Below, piece after piece: positions 43,664 to 54,160 of a stretch of DNA of 64,000 nucleotides (position 1 is the first letter of the stretch; every line of letters begins with the position of its first letter). A program made the position numbers and the translations under genes. This DNA is from Lepidostoma basale. Lineage: Eukaryota > Arthropoda > Insecta > Trichoptera > Lepidostomatidae. The stretch spans positions 124,001 through 188,000 of the forward strand of contig JAHDVF020000508.1 of NCBI GenBank assembly GCA_022606425.2, given 5' to 3'. The notes beneath the pieces were generated by a model. That model saw nothing but the letters and a program-made list of their open reading frames with translations, made no database searches and was not told the origin of the DNA.

Positions 43664-44129
43664 ATATTATAAATAATAATAATAATAATAATAAATGCTT
43701 TATAATATAGTTTGTTTAATTCTACTTGATCTTATAGCTTCGACCGGTTTCGGCAGCTCGCTTGACATGAATATGTTCTGAAGGAATTTACAAAATATAT
43801 TATACCGAAACGCCACAGAATTTAGTACTAAAAGATCATTTATCGTAAATCTAACGTTACCTATTGTCGAAGTTTTGTGTGCAGCTTTACAAGAAAAAGC
43901 TAAAGCAAACACAACCAGATGTCCCAATTCCCACAAATGAGGTAATAAACGATAATTGACTGCACTGGATGCAGTTTCGAAACGACACCCTCCCCTGGAC
44001 TCGGCGCCCGAGGTAGCGAAAGCGCACTGTGCAATGCAGCTCGCGCCATTATGTAATTGGCTGTAATTCTAATTAGAAGGTAGGCGGTAAAAAAGGGAGG
44101 TTCGTGCTATAACTCTTATAATAACTCAC

Positions 44130-44208
44130 CGGAATGTCCACCAGATGTTGAAGCACATGGTGTTCAGCCAGAAGAACGCGGCGAGGAAGAAGAAATGCAT
44201 CAGGATCG
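44130..44208 (-). CDS. Methuselah-like GPCR, internal exon with transmembrane helix 3
   Basis: On the minus strand a pyrimidine-rich tract and TTGCAG end at 44209, then 79 bp of open coding sequence, then GTGAGT from 44129. The exon starts in phase 1 (two bases complete a codon), gives 25 full codons, and ends with two bases of a CGN arginine codon. It encodes ILMHFFF then [18 protein letters not shown], a hydrophobic helix ending in the W-L-N-x-M-C/S-F-x-I-W-W/R-T-F motif characteristic of transmembrane segment 3 in insect Methuselah-family secretin-like receptors. The TFR ending and the NTMCFN variant recall Mthl1-type members, but I cannot fix the paralogue. The GC-rich third positions (TTC, CTG, ATC, GCC) contrast sharply with the AT-rich surroundings. 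No adjoining exon is found within 44.1 kb downstream or 19.8 kb upstream. Confidence 0.85.
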
Positions 44209-44365
44209 CTGCAACACAGAAAAAACAATTTAGATTGGTATTACTTAACAATTGATTTTAAAGGCGGTATGATGGTCAGTAAATATGAGTTTGGAATTTG
44301 ATCTACTAAAAAGGTGTACCTTAAGCGAATTGTACTAGCATTCCTTCACAGAGAACTTGGAACAG

Positions 44366-44885
44366 GTGATGGAATTTATGGAAGCGAAACATGGAACTGG
44401 CAGAAGAAAGATGAGAGCAGAATAAATGCGGTAGAGATGAGGTCCCTAAGACGTATGTGTAGTAGAACCATGTACGACAGAATCTCAAATGCTGATTAGG
44501 AAGGAATGTAGAGCGAAATAAGGTATTATGAACAAAATTATGAAAGGATCGTTGCGTTGGTTCGGACATATGGAGCGCATGGGTGAAGAAATAATGGTTA
44601 AATAAGTATACGATTCCAGAAAAAAAAGCAAATGGCAAAAAGGGTATCGAGGCAACATTAAATCCAGTTTAATTTCAATCCACTCCTATGTCCCAATCGA
44701 ACAAAACAAAGCTATAATAAATATGGTACATGATTTTATGGCCTATTATAAAATTGTGGCAGTGTGTGACACATATAAAGATTGGGAAATGGAGCCAACA
44801 TAGAAGAATATTGAGCAAAACGTAGTACGATCAAGTGAATAAAAAAACTATGTCGGCCACGTGGGGGGTCAAAAAAATGGAAGAA
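44366..44885 (+). mobile_element. LINE-A copy, old and gapped
   Basis: YGSETWNWQKKDESRINAVE and MRSLRRMCSRTMYDRISNAD, then GSLRWFGHMERMGEE-like after a frameshift. Unrelated AT sequence intervenes at 44620-44775; 44780-44885 resumes with worn LINE-A (AACGTAGTACGATCAAG). It lies just upstream of the receptor exon in antisense orientation to it. Confidence 0.7.
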
Positions 44886-45224
44886 TCGAAAGTATCGCGA
44901 TCATTGGACGATAAAAAGATCGAATAAACAATTAAGTAAATTTGATCTAACGAAAGGTAACACATTAAGATAACTAAAATAGCACACGGAGAACTAATAA
45001 AACTTTCGCTGAGATAATTGACTAACTGAGGGGAACTATCAATAAACGTGACAAACGCAGAACTTTGAGGATTGTATATTTTCTTTCTTCGTTTACTCGA
45101 AGAAATTCCGTTCCAAATAGATGTGAATGCCATTATGCCGTGGCAATTCCTTATTTTCCTTTGTTTAGCTAAACAAAGCAAATAATTTATTGCTCTTCTA
45201 TATTCTATATTCAATGTTTATTTT

Positions 45225-45330
45225 TTTGTAATCAACACTTTATTACACAAATTACCACAAACATGTTTCGGACACAGAAGAAGGTCTTCTGTGTCCGAAA
45301 CATGTTTGTCATCAGTGTTGGTGATTATTA
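45225..45330. repeat. Near-perfect palindrome with hammerhead-like arm
   Basis: ACAAACATGTTTCGGACACAG followed by AAGAAGGTCTTC and the complement; stem of about 25 bp around a 3-base centre (45258-45312). Plus arm: CAGAAGA .. GTGTCC GAAAC-AT-GT. Confidence 0.8.
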
Positions 45331-45544
45331 TACGAGTATATACAAAATAAATATTTAATATTTTTTTTTCATGAATGTGGTCAGTTTTGACAAATATTAA
45401 AATGATTTTTTCGAATGTACTCGTATATGCATTTGTTATAACAAATATTTAAAATAAACAATATTTTAAAGTTCATATGGAGGTTCAGGTTAGGTAAAGA
45501 AAATAAATAAATTATTCTCTCATCTCTCATCCATCCACGTCCAC

Positions 45545-45730
45545 CAATTCGTATAATATCATTGGTCAAGCAGACAGGGGGAAGTCCAACTCACGGAATC
45601 CTGTGCGCGTTCTCCACTTCAGAACCCGTCTTCCCATGTCGGTTCTCCGACAGGTATAGCCAGCCCACCGCCACTTCAGCCCGCCTAGCCTCAGAGTCAC
45701 CTTCGTTTATGAAATTATAACAGTCTTACT
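45545..45730 (-). mobile_element. LINE-F reverse transcriptase C-terminal fragment
   Basis: VTLRLGGLKWRWAGYTCRRTD, MGRRVLKWRTRTGF: the KWRWAGH..RRTD..R-x-LEWRPRTG block with substitutions. Confidence 0.7.
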
Positions 45731-45960
45731 CATGATATCAACCTTGAAAAGCTCATCATCACGGGCAAAGTGGAGGAAAGGCGACCACCGAGCCGCTAGT
45801 CCGATCAAATCAAGGCGCTGATGGTCTCTCATTAGCTGCAGCCTGAAAACTGACGGAGAACAGGAGCGCATGACGTTCCACGGTCAATAGTTTACAGGAT
45901 GGACACGACCCTCAATCATGAGGAATACGACTGAGAAGAGAAGAGACTCGTGATATTTTA
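45731..45960 (+). mobile_element. LINE-K reverse transcriptase C-terminal fragment
   Basis: HHGQSGGKAT-like start (GKVEERRPPSR), SDQIKALMVSH, then DVPRSIVYRMDTTLNHEEYD. Together with the preceding minus-strand fragment it forms a head-to-head pair of different LINE families. Confidence 0.6.
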
Positions 45961-46009
45961 AAACGGTTAGATTAAAAAAAACAATGATGATATGATACTA
46001 TAAGCTAAG

Positions 46010-46241
46010 TCTTCTGCGATCGAACGCTGTCCAAGCACAAACTTTGGCGACCGAGCCTTCGCGGTAGGCGGCCCTTCAGCCTGGAACCATCTTCCAGCAG
46101 ACCTTAAGTGCATTGAGAATCAATCAGAGTTTAGATCGAGACTCAAAACGCACCTTTTTAAATTATCATTTCCTGACAGGAAGGGCTGATTGACGTCGTC
46201 AGGTGCAGCCCTCTTACTAAATATGTTTATTATTATTGTTA

Positions 46242-46275
<34 letters not shown>

Positions 46276-46375
46276 CTAGTTGATAAAACGGAGCATCTTC
46301 TACAGCGCCCTTGAGATGAGTAATTCATAAAAATGGCGCTCTATAAATTATCCAATTTATTATTATTATTTTAAG
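46010..46375 (+). mobile_element. CR1/L2-like LINE 3' end, second subfamily
   Basis: FGDRAFAVGGPSAWNHLPAD, LKCIENQSEFRSRLKTHLF, KLSFPDRKG. 3' UTR with a 40-bp (ATT)n run at 46228-46275, then GCGCCCTTGAGATGAG and ATGGCGCTCTATAAATTATC. Confidence 0.85.
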
Positions 46376-47359
46376 TAATGAAGTGAATTCACTTTAAATA
46401 CATCGGAATGATGCCCCAGCATTTGGTTACTCGTCCTGTATATATCCAGTTAGTAAAAGATTCTGTTGACAAATATGAACCCATGCCTAATATTATACAA
46501 AGCTAATCTGACAGCGACTGACAGCTCAGAATAGTTGAGATGTATTGCCACTGACACCCTAAACTGATTATAAGCATAGGCGGCACCAGATTTTGTAAAA
46601 AAGTATTATTACAAGATATTATACCAAGTAAATGCGGTAGTTTAAGAATTATATTATAACAAGACTTGAAATAAATCTCGAAGAAGGTTAAGATAATATT
46701 AATTTTCGGAATAAAAGTTTGAGATACAAGGTTCGCCGAAAATTGAAATAATATTGTAGTTCAGTAATAAAACAACATTTTAAAGAGAAAATTCTGAGAA
46801 GAAAGGTTTTTAAAATAATACTGGATTTTATTAAAATGTTTCCAATGGGAGATGAAATAACTAGGTAAGAAGGGCGAACTGCTTATGAACGACCCTACAC
46901 CTCCGTGATTCGTAGTCTAGGGTTTTGTCCCTAATTATCCACCCGGATAAAATTAGCTTTCTTAAACTAACTTTCTAGAAAAATCAGTATTATAATACAT
47001 GACCCAAATAAACCCGATAAACCCGAATAAAATTACAATGCTTCGTACAGTGCTTAAAGAAAATCTGCGATACACTCATATATGTTCGCGAACCAACGTA
47101 CACCATACTATCGCAATGACCACTCTGTAAACATCACTCCACGGTACGTGACTCTATAGTAGACACACTTATCAACTAGCACCTTCTGGTCAGGACAGAA
47201 AATGGCAGCGAGCTGTAGAAACCAGGCGAAGCCATAAAATCAAGTAGAATCAAAGTAAAAATATATTATAAAAGAATTTAATATTTTTTTTCATTATTTT
47301 CATTATCAACAATGAACTTCTACCGAGAAATTCAATTAACAATATGAATATTACGAAAT
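46376..47359. other. No recognised feature
   Basis: AT-rich. A fragment at 47205-47245 (GGCAGCGAGCTGTAGAAACC) resembles the F5-type hairpin repeat. Confidence 0.4.
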
Positions 47360-47600
47360 ATGATAATTTATTGTTTCTTTAACAATGGTGTAGAACTCAA
47401 TATTAAATAAATTAATACGAATAAAAAACGTCCGTTTTCTAGATGTTTTATTATAATTTATGGCAATGTTTCGCCATTCCAATGCATTCTCAAATGTCTT
47501 CAGTTATTTGATAATGCCTTAGAAAGGCGAGACATCTCATTCCCATAAACTATAGTAAAACTTATAGAAAACAGACATTTTTGTGAAACATATTATTATG
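47360..47600. repeat. F2 foldback element
   Basis: TTGTTTCTTTAACAATGGTG, TAATACGAATAAAAAACGTC, centre GATAATGCCTTAGAAAGGCG with GAGACATCTC in place of GAAACATGTC. Confidence 0.7.
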
Positions 47601-47604
47601 AAAC

Positions 47605-48030
47605 ATATTTTGTTCTTCTACCGACCCTTATGTATTACGAATCATGGAACTGGCAAATAAAGGATGAAAGTAGAATAAATGCAGTAGAAATGAGATCTCT
47701 TAGACGAATGTGTACATACTCTGTGTATGATAGAGTGTCGAATGAAAATATATGAAGTGAATGCGGTGCGAAGGACGTTGTTATGAACAAAATAATGAAA
47801 GGATCATTAAGATGGTTTGGACATATGAAGAGAATGAATGAAGAAAGAGTGGTAAAAAATATATATATGTTAACGATATAAATGGAACCAGAAATAGAGG
47901 AAGACCGAGGGAAAAGTGGCACGATCAAATAAATCAAGCGAGAAATATGTCAGGAAAGAAAGGTGTAGCAGTACATTCTTTCTGCCTACCCCTTCGGGGA
48001 GACGGCGTCATGGTTAGTTAGTTAATTAGT
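47605..48030 (+). mobile_element. LINE-A 3' end with internal deletion
   Basis: WNWQIKDESRINAVEMRSLRR, GSLRWFGHMKRMNEERVVKN, NRGRPREKWHDQIN, then a deletion of about 90 bp before REICQERKV and the tail. Confidence 0.85.
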
Positions 48031-48621
48031 TTTTATTATTTGTTTACGAAAAAAATCATTTTACTTCATTTCGGATGTTAATTTATTATCTTATACAAAA
48101 TTAAGATAATAAGTTGATTTGTATTTGGTGATCCTGAACCGCTACTGACGGACACATGGCATATAACAGATTTAATAAATGTTTCCGATAGACGACTGCC
48201 GCAGACGCCAGCCGCCATGTTGCACTGGGTGGCTGCTTTTCGGTTTTCCCGCCACTAAACACGTCAAATGGCGCTGCGACTACTTTTTGGCGCCATCAAA
48301 AAATATCTTCGGCTATTAATTTTATACTATTAGCGAAAGCCAGACAAAGTTCAAATGCATCAAAAATAAAATTGAGTCTTTGCAATTAAATACGCATTGT
48401 TATTTTTTTTGTCGTTATTCAATATTAAAAGTTAATTTGGTCGATTTTCTGGCTCTTGGTCAACAGTGGCGTTATATTTTTCAACACAAAGATGTCCACA
48501 CCTGAATATAGACCACCCATGCGTAGTATTCAGATTCTACATGCATGTAAAAGAAACTCTTCGTGGACTATATGTTGTTTATCATTGTTGGTGTTTTTCA
48601 AAATTTGTATTATTGCAATGA
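48031..48621. other. No recognised feature
   Basis: 48180-48300 is less AT-rich (CCGCCATGTTGCACTGGGTG) but has no open frame of note. Confidence 0.4.
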
Positions 48622-48690
48622 TAAATAATCCACTGTTTTGACCTAAACACTGTGATACTTCAACATTATTACATGTTTTAATTTTGAAAC
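48622..48690 (+). repeat. F1 terminus
   Basis: AATAATCCACTGTTTTGACC, TAAACACTGTGATACTTCAAC and ATTATTACATG match the first 60 bp of F1. Confidence 0.65.
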
Positions 48691-48756
48691 ACTGTTATTT
48701 TAGCAATCAAAATATTACTGCTGTGACATGATTTCGGTCAAATACGAAAACAGCAT

Positions 48757-49385
48757 CTTTCGTATTTATTGTTTCTTGATCAATGATGTTAAACTCCATA
48801 TTAAATAATTAATACGAATGCTGTCACAAGGCTGGACCACGTTAGGAACGAATACGTGAGGGGTAGCTTTAAGGTTGCCCCAATAACGGAAAAATTAAGA
48901 GAATCTCGGCTCCGGTGGTACGGTCATGTGATGCGAAGAGACAGCGAGCACATTGTCCAAAAAGCCCTCAGCATTCCCACAAAACCAAGAAGAAGAGGTC
49001 GCCCAATGGCAACATGGTGGGCCAACATGGAAAAGAAGCTCCAACGCGAGAACCTGACAGTGGAAATGAGTGAAAATAGGAAAGTTTGGCGTTTTCGTAC
49101 GAGGAGGGCCGACCCCAGATGATGGGAAATGGCAAAGAGAAAGAGAAAGAAGAATACGAATGAAAACGTCAATTTTCTAGAAGTTTTATTATATTTTATG
49201 GTAATGACATGTTTCGCCCTTCTAAGGCATTATCAAATGTCAATGTTCGTTGACATTTGATAATGAAGGGCGAAACATGTCATTCCCATAAAAAAATAAT
49301 AAAACTTCTATAAAACTGACGTTTTCATTCGTATTAATTATTTAATATGGAGTTTTACATCATTGTTCAAGAAACAATAAATTAC
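48757..49385. repeat. F2 foldback element, complete, interrupted by LINE-L
   Basis: Outer ends TTATTGTTTCTTGATCAATG and TTGTTCAAGAAACAATAAA. Inner hairpins CATGTTTCGCCCTTCTAAGG and GAAGGGCGAAACATGTCATT. Without the 332-bp LINE-L insertion plus one copy of the duplication it would be about 290 bp. Confidence 0.85.
48821..49152 (+). mobile_element. LINE-L reverse transcriptase C-terminus nested in F2
   Basis: RGSFKVAPITEKLRESRLRW, YGHVMRRDSEHIVQKAL, RRRGRPMATWWANMEKKLQR, MSENRKVWRFRTRRADPR, stop, then GAAATGGCAAAGAGAAAGAG. Flanked by AATACGAATG at 48811-48820 and 49153-49162, a 10-bp target duplication. One open frame, so relatively young. Confidence 0.9.
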
Positions 49386-49452
49386 AGATAATAATTAATT
49401 CCTCATCTCATCAAATGCATACGTTAAATATAGTTTAATTGTTCCTCGTAGA

Positions 49453-49745
49453 AACTAACTTACTAACTAATCATCACGCCATTTCCCCAGAGGGGTAGGC
49501 AGAGACGATGGATCACCACAATCCTCTGTCCTGGCATACCTCTCGGGATTCTTCTACATTCATACATCGTACCATGCACGCACGTCGATTATTCCGACTT
49601 CGAATGTGACCGCCTTTTAGTAATTGATTAATTTGGTCACGCCATGTTTTCCTCGGTCGTCCTCGGCTTCTTTTTCCATTCACGCTGCTTGTGTACAACT
49701 TTTTATCCATTCTACTCTCATCCATTCGTTTCATATGTTTCGTAG
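49453..49745 (-). mobile_element. LINE-A 3' end
   Basis: MKRMDESRMDKKLYTSSVNGK, RSRGRPRKTWRDQINQLLKG, RNNRRACMVRCMNVEESREV. Subfamily of 18661-18990. Confidence 0.88.
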
Positions 49746-50149
49746 AAACGCAACGCTTAATAATATGAATCGTGTCTCCATATAAATAAGCCTTTGAAGC
49801 GTCGCCTTTCGATTCTGTAATTTTCCATTTCATATGAAATTCCAATATCAAAAGTAAGTATTAATGTTTATTATACAACATGTAGTTAAAACAACATGCG
49901 ACATAACACGAATGAGTAAAACAATATAAGTGTTATAACAATATAAGCTTTGATTTGTAATTCTGATGATTCCTGAACTAGGTTCCAAAACTAAAGTTTG
50001 GCATTAGCTAGAGGTGAGGTTCAACTAAGCTAAACACACATTCGTTTGAATACATTAAATGTTGACTTGACGGAAAACGGGTAAACATTAAAACTTAAAA
50101 TACGAAAAATTATACTTAAATACAGTCGAACTTGGTTATTGAGAGGAAG

Positions 50150-50340
50150 ATATTATTTATCATATTTCATACCCAATTTAAACATTTATACTTTGTTCTA
50201 CTATACTTTTAAACCGATCGTTTTTTAAGCGGTCACATTTAGATTTTTAGATTTAAAACGCGCCTTAATGCGCCCTTGAGGTGATTACATCACAAAAACG
50301 GCGCTTCAAAAGTTAGCATAATATTATTATTATTATTAAG
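50150..50340 (+). mobile_element. CR1/L2-like LINE 3' UTR and tail
   Basis: TATTTCATACCCAATTTAAAC, ATGCGCCCTTGAGGTGATTA, AAACGGCGCTTCAAAAGTTA and (ATT)n. Confidence 0.8.
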
Positions 50341-50530
50341 ATGGGACCGACTGAATTTGCTCGTCATAAGCATTCCTCGTTATATTAGAGAATAGGTATT
50401 TTTAAATGCTTATAAACATAGCCATTGCAATTCAAACAAAAATAATCATAAAACAATTAGAGAATGATGTATACTTAGGAAATTGAAATTAACTTTGTTT
50501 AATCCACTAATTATTAAAAAAATTAAAAAA

Positions 50531-50570
50531 AACACGACATGTTTCGGAGGATACCTCCATCTTCATGTGT
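50531..50570 (-). ncRNA. Hammerhead-like motif
   Basis: Minus strand: ACAC (stem I), ATGAAGA (core; first base A instead of C), T, GGAGG-TAT-CCTCC (five perfect pairs), GAAA, C-AT-G, T, C (GUC cleavage triplet), GTGT (stem I, four perfect pairs). Best-preserved fold after 11296-11339, but with C3 changed. Confidence 0.45.
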
Positions 50571-50575
50571 AAAAA

Positions 50576-51994
50576 TACAGTAAAAACTAAACAAAGAAAG
50601 ACTAATATAAAAAATGCATTTAAAATTCGATACAATAATTTAAATTTAAAAATTAACCTGGGCTATTTGTTATAAGTAATAATAATTATTTTTATGAATA
50701 AGAACTAATAAATAATATTAAACAATAATAATACATGATGATATTATAAAAAATAAAAAATTGTAATTTAGAAAAAACATACATTTGAAAATACATAATT
50801 TAAGTAATTTGCGTTTGATTGGGAATTGGAGCTTGTGAGATTAAATGTAGACAAAGTATTTAAGGAGAAAGGAGTAAAAGTAGGAATCTGATTATTAGAG
50901 AATGATGTATTTAAAATGGTAGCATTCCTCGCTATTATTTTGAAAATAAATTAAGCAATTATAGCAGCCATGGGACGTAATTTCCATTCTTTTATTTTCT
51001 CATTTTATTATGTGTGCCTGAACACCGCAATAATATTTTTTTTTACATTATTAGCAATAGAAAAATGGTTTAGACGTATGAACGTGTTACGTGAATACGC
51101 TTCATTGTTTGGTTTCCATTTTAAATGTGCGCTTTTGTCCGTAGTTTTCATTCACGCACATTTATATGCGTGCGCCTATATTTTGTTTTCTTTTAGAGCA
51201 ATTTTACAGTATGCTTCTGTCATGCCGACTTGCTTTTCTGAGAAGAGACGTGGCAATGAATATAAACAGAAAAATAGCTATCTTTCAAGAGAAAATCACA
51301 AATGAGAAGTATCCGTGTTCTTTTTTTTCTTCTCGGCGTTATATATCTTGTATTTGATCTTTACTGGCCTTTCCCTGGCGACCTTTCTCCATTCTCCAGG
51401 TTTTTCCAGTTTCCTCTTATCGTATATCCATATGTTTTTCGTTGTTCATTGGGAAGTCCGAGTTCCGAGACGATTGCGTTTGCATTCGTAACCATGTGTT
51501 ATTACCATGCAGGGTGATTAGCTCTGCGATGGACTTTCCTTTTTTATCCGGGCTTGGGACCGTCTGAAGCTTAGTAAACAATTTCTACTTAGCAGGCACG
51601 TTGAGAATAAAACGATAATGCGAACACAAAAACGCATTTAACACCAATGTTAATTTCTTACTTATTTAATCTAATATGTAATAAACCATACAAAAATTTA
51701 ATAAATTCATACACACATGTATTATAAATTCATAAATACATATAATAAATCGAAAAGTGATTAGAAAATTAGGAACATTAGAGAAATTAGAATATTAAGA
51801 AATTTTAAAGGCAAAAAAATGTAAATTGAACGTTATAAATAACCAAATTCCAGCTTATTTCCCATTAGTATAAATGCGAAGTACATTAAAAACTTTCCCC
51901 CTATACAATCTAGCTAAAAAATAATAATACTACCTTCAACTTTTGTCACATTTCTTATTAATGTAATCTACTTCCTGTTATTGTTTATCGTATT
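50576..51994. other. Long AT-rich stretch without a secure feature
   Basis: A 111-codon frame at 50970-51305 and less AT-rich sequence at 51350-51540 carry no recognised motif. The latter resembles a LINE tail on the minus strand (ENWKNLENGERSPGKGQ), but too weakly to call. Confidence 0.35.
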
Positions 51995-52045
51995 TAATTT
52001 ATTATGATTCATCACTAGTTTCGCTTGTACCCAAGCTTCCTCAGG
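51995..52045 (-). repeat. Hammerhead-like hairpin, core intact
   Basis: Minus strand: CTGAGGA, A, GCTTG-GGTA-CAAGC (five perfect pairs), GAAA, C-TA-G, T, then G at the cleavage position, which hammerheads do not cut. Stem I is not evident. Confidence 0.4.
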
Positions 52046-52140
52046 GCTTCGTAATAACTGAACAACAACACAGATTTACATGTATACATAGTAGATAGAA
52101 AGAGAGGGAAGGGGGGAGAAAACAGGGACAGGTATATTCG

Positions 52141-52173
52141 AAAAATGTTTACCTCCAGAAGGTAAACATTTTT
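52141..52173. repeat. 13-bp perfect hairpin
   Basis: AAAAATGTTTACC, 7-base loop, GGTAAACATTTTT. It lies between the hairpin repeat at 52.0 kb and T2. Confidence 0.8.
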
Positions 52174-52205
52174 CCTGAGTGCAGTGTTTTTATTTTTATT
52201 TAAAA

Positions 52206-52482
52206 GCCGAGCCACACTGTTTTAAACAAGCTCTCCACATCGGTCTCCACCGGCGGTTTAAAACTGTGTAGACACTTGTTTGAAATCAAAATTCGTTTGA
52301 CCTTCAACAAAGTTTGTGGACGGACGCGCATAGTATGCGTGTGGATCCACCGTTTAAACACGCATTCTACATGTGGAGAGCTTGTTTACAACAGTATGTG
52401 GACGCTACACCAACCGTGGGCTCCACAGCTCTCCACCAAGGTCACCCCTGTGGAGAGCTTGTTTCAAACAGTGTGGCACGGC
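52206..52482 (+). mobile_element. T2 TIR element, copy 1
   Basis: 277 bp bounded by GCCGAGCCACACTGTTTTAAA and (complement) GCCGTGCCACACTGTTTGAAA. Inner GCTCTCCACAT..ATGTGGAGAGC repeats give strong folding. Nearly identical to 56545-56821 in inverse orientation. Confidence 0.85.
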
Positions 52483-53726
52483 CTTTATTTTAAATATAAA
52501 TAATAATAAAAAAATACACGATATTTCTAGAGATGCACACGGATGTAAATGATGATAAATGGGAAATTAAGTACCCAGCTTCCGAAAATATTATATTGTT
52601 AAATAATTTATTTTTTATGTATTATATTAGGAACAAAAAATGAACTAAAGAATTCGTGGCAAAAACTGGGCAAGCATTCAGCGCTTGACCTGCCTTTAGA
52701 TTTTTTGCAACACGTTACATCGCGTGTCCGCGGCGAGCACAGAACTATGACAAGGTCAGATGATGACACTTTAGGTTTTTACAATACAATAAGGTAATTG
52801 TGAAGATATTTAAAAAAGCGGCCGTCCCGTGCCGTGAGAAAATGCGGTCACTTACCCGACTTGCTCATCGCAATAATAATATTATTTTACAGTTTGCGAC
52901 CTTAATCTGCGGGATTCGTGAATGAATACTAATGGAATGTATTTAATTAACAATAACCAGGCGTTAATTAATCTGAAGAGCAACATTAAGTATGGGCCCA
53001 ATGTATGTAATGAAAGCGTGCGAATTTAATGAACGAGATACAAATAAGCACCACAGGCGTACATTTTGTAAGTTTGATTATTAACCGTTTAAGTACCGTG
53101 ATGTTTTAAGCTTAGGGACACTCACACATCGCTTGTTTTTAATTATTTAAAAAAAATAGGGCTAATGAATTATATGCATTGTTTAAATTTTACCTATAAA
53201 ATGATATATCAAGTTTAAATTTTTCAAGTTGCATTTTTGAAATTTCGTACATTTGCTTTTTCTTTAAGGGTTGTCACAAGCATAAACAAATATATTATAA
53301 TTTTTAAATTTTTATAAAAATATATATTTATTGAAAGCAAACATTAAAATCAAAGTTTGTTGTATCAGTTCTTTTCTATTATCGATGAAATTTAATTCTT
53401 TCAAGTGGTATCCATTTGATCTTTTATATAAATCTCATCATAAGTGGTAACCCTAGTACTCGACTTCTACAAAAATCCCCTTTTCAATAAGATCCACCAA
53501 CGTCAGATGGTTCAATTTTCTTGCAGATGCAGCGTGTATAGATGTCGGTAGCCACACAAAAAAAAAATTGTAAAATTCTTCCTGGAATCATTTTTAATAC
53601 AAAGTGGCCTTACGGTGTTGGTGGTGCGCCTACGTAGTGGCTACCAGTGACCTTGCGGTATTGAAGTGATTAACACGTTGTCTACGGTAAGGATAATAAG
53701 AGAAAAAGTTGAAAATGTGTAATCAA
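52483..53726. other. Mostly unassigned; minus-strand ATG plus donor at 52856-52868
   Basis: 52620-52870 is less AT-rich. On the minus strand ATGAGCAAGTCGG is followed directly by GTAAGTG, a strong donor, which would encode MSKSG. Upstream sequence shows no clear acceptor. It could be a short first coding exon, but the match is too short to call. Confidence 0.2.
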
Positions 53727-54160
53727 TAGGAATGAAAACGTTTGTTTGCTACGACCTTCGTGGCAGAGTGGTAAGAGCTCTGACTTCCATATAGAAGGTC
53801 CCGGGTTCGATTCCCGGCGATGGCAGTGTGATTTTCACACTGTCTTTGGTCTGGTGTAGAATTCACGTGACAATAAAATGGCGATAGATTGGCTACCTAT
53901 CACATGTCACGTGATTCAATATAATAGCTAAAAAATAAATTGTGTACAGTAATTGGGTTCAAACGACCTGTTGTATACATAAAAAAAAAAAAAAATTATT
54001 ATATTTTATGTGAATGATATGTTTCGTCTGTCTAAGGCATTATCAAGTGTGAGATTTGATCTTGATAACAATGTGACATTTGACATACGAAACATGTCAT
54101 ACACATAAAATATAATAAAACTTCTAGAAAACAGACATTTTCATACGTATTAACTACCCT
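53727..54160. repeat. F2 element interrupted by SINE1
   Basis: Left part AGGAATGAAAACGTTTGTTTG, then SINE1, then TTATTATATTTTATGTGAATG, GTTTCGTCTGTCTAAGGC and ACGAAACATGTCATACAC. Confidence 0.75.
53751..53995 (+). mobile_element. SINE1, complete, poly(A) type, nested in F2
   Basis: A box GGCAGAGTGGTAAGAGC, B box GGGTTCGATTCCC, body GTGTGATTTTCACACTGTC, TCACGTGACAATAAAATGG, 3' part AATTGGGTTCAAACGACC, 15-A tail. Both promoter boxes are close to consensus. Confidence 0.9.

Noticed and set aside
50970..51305. 111-codon open frame
   Set aside because: AT-rich, low-complexity hydrophobic translation, no motif, no splice or promoter support. Likely chance.
52600..52870. Calling a receptor first exon here
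   Set aside because: Only 13 coding bases can be assigned, which is far too little, and a signal peptide would be expected.
53751..53830. Possible true tRNA gene
   Set aside because: The A and B boxes belong to SINE1 heads; the same head is followed by the SINE body in several copies.
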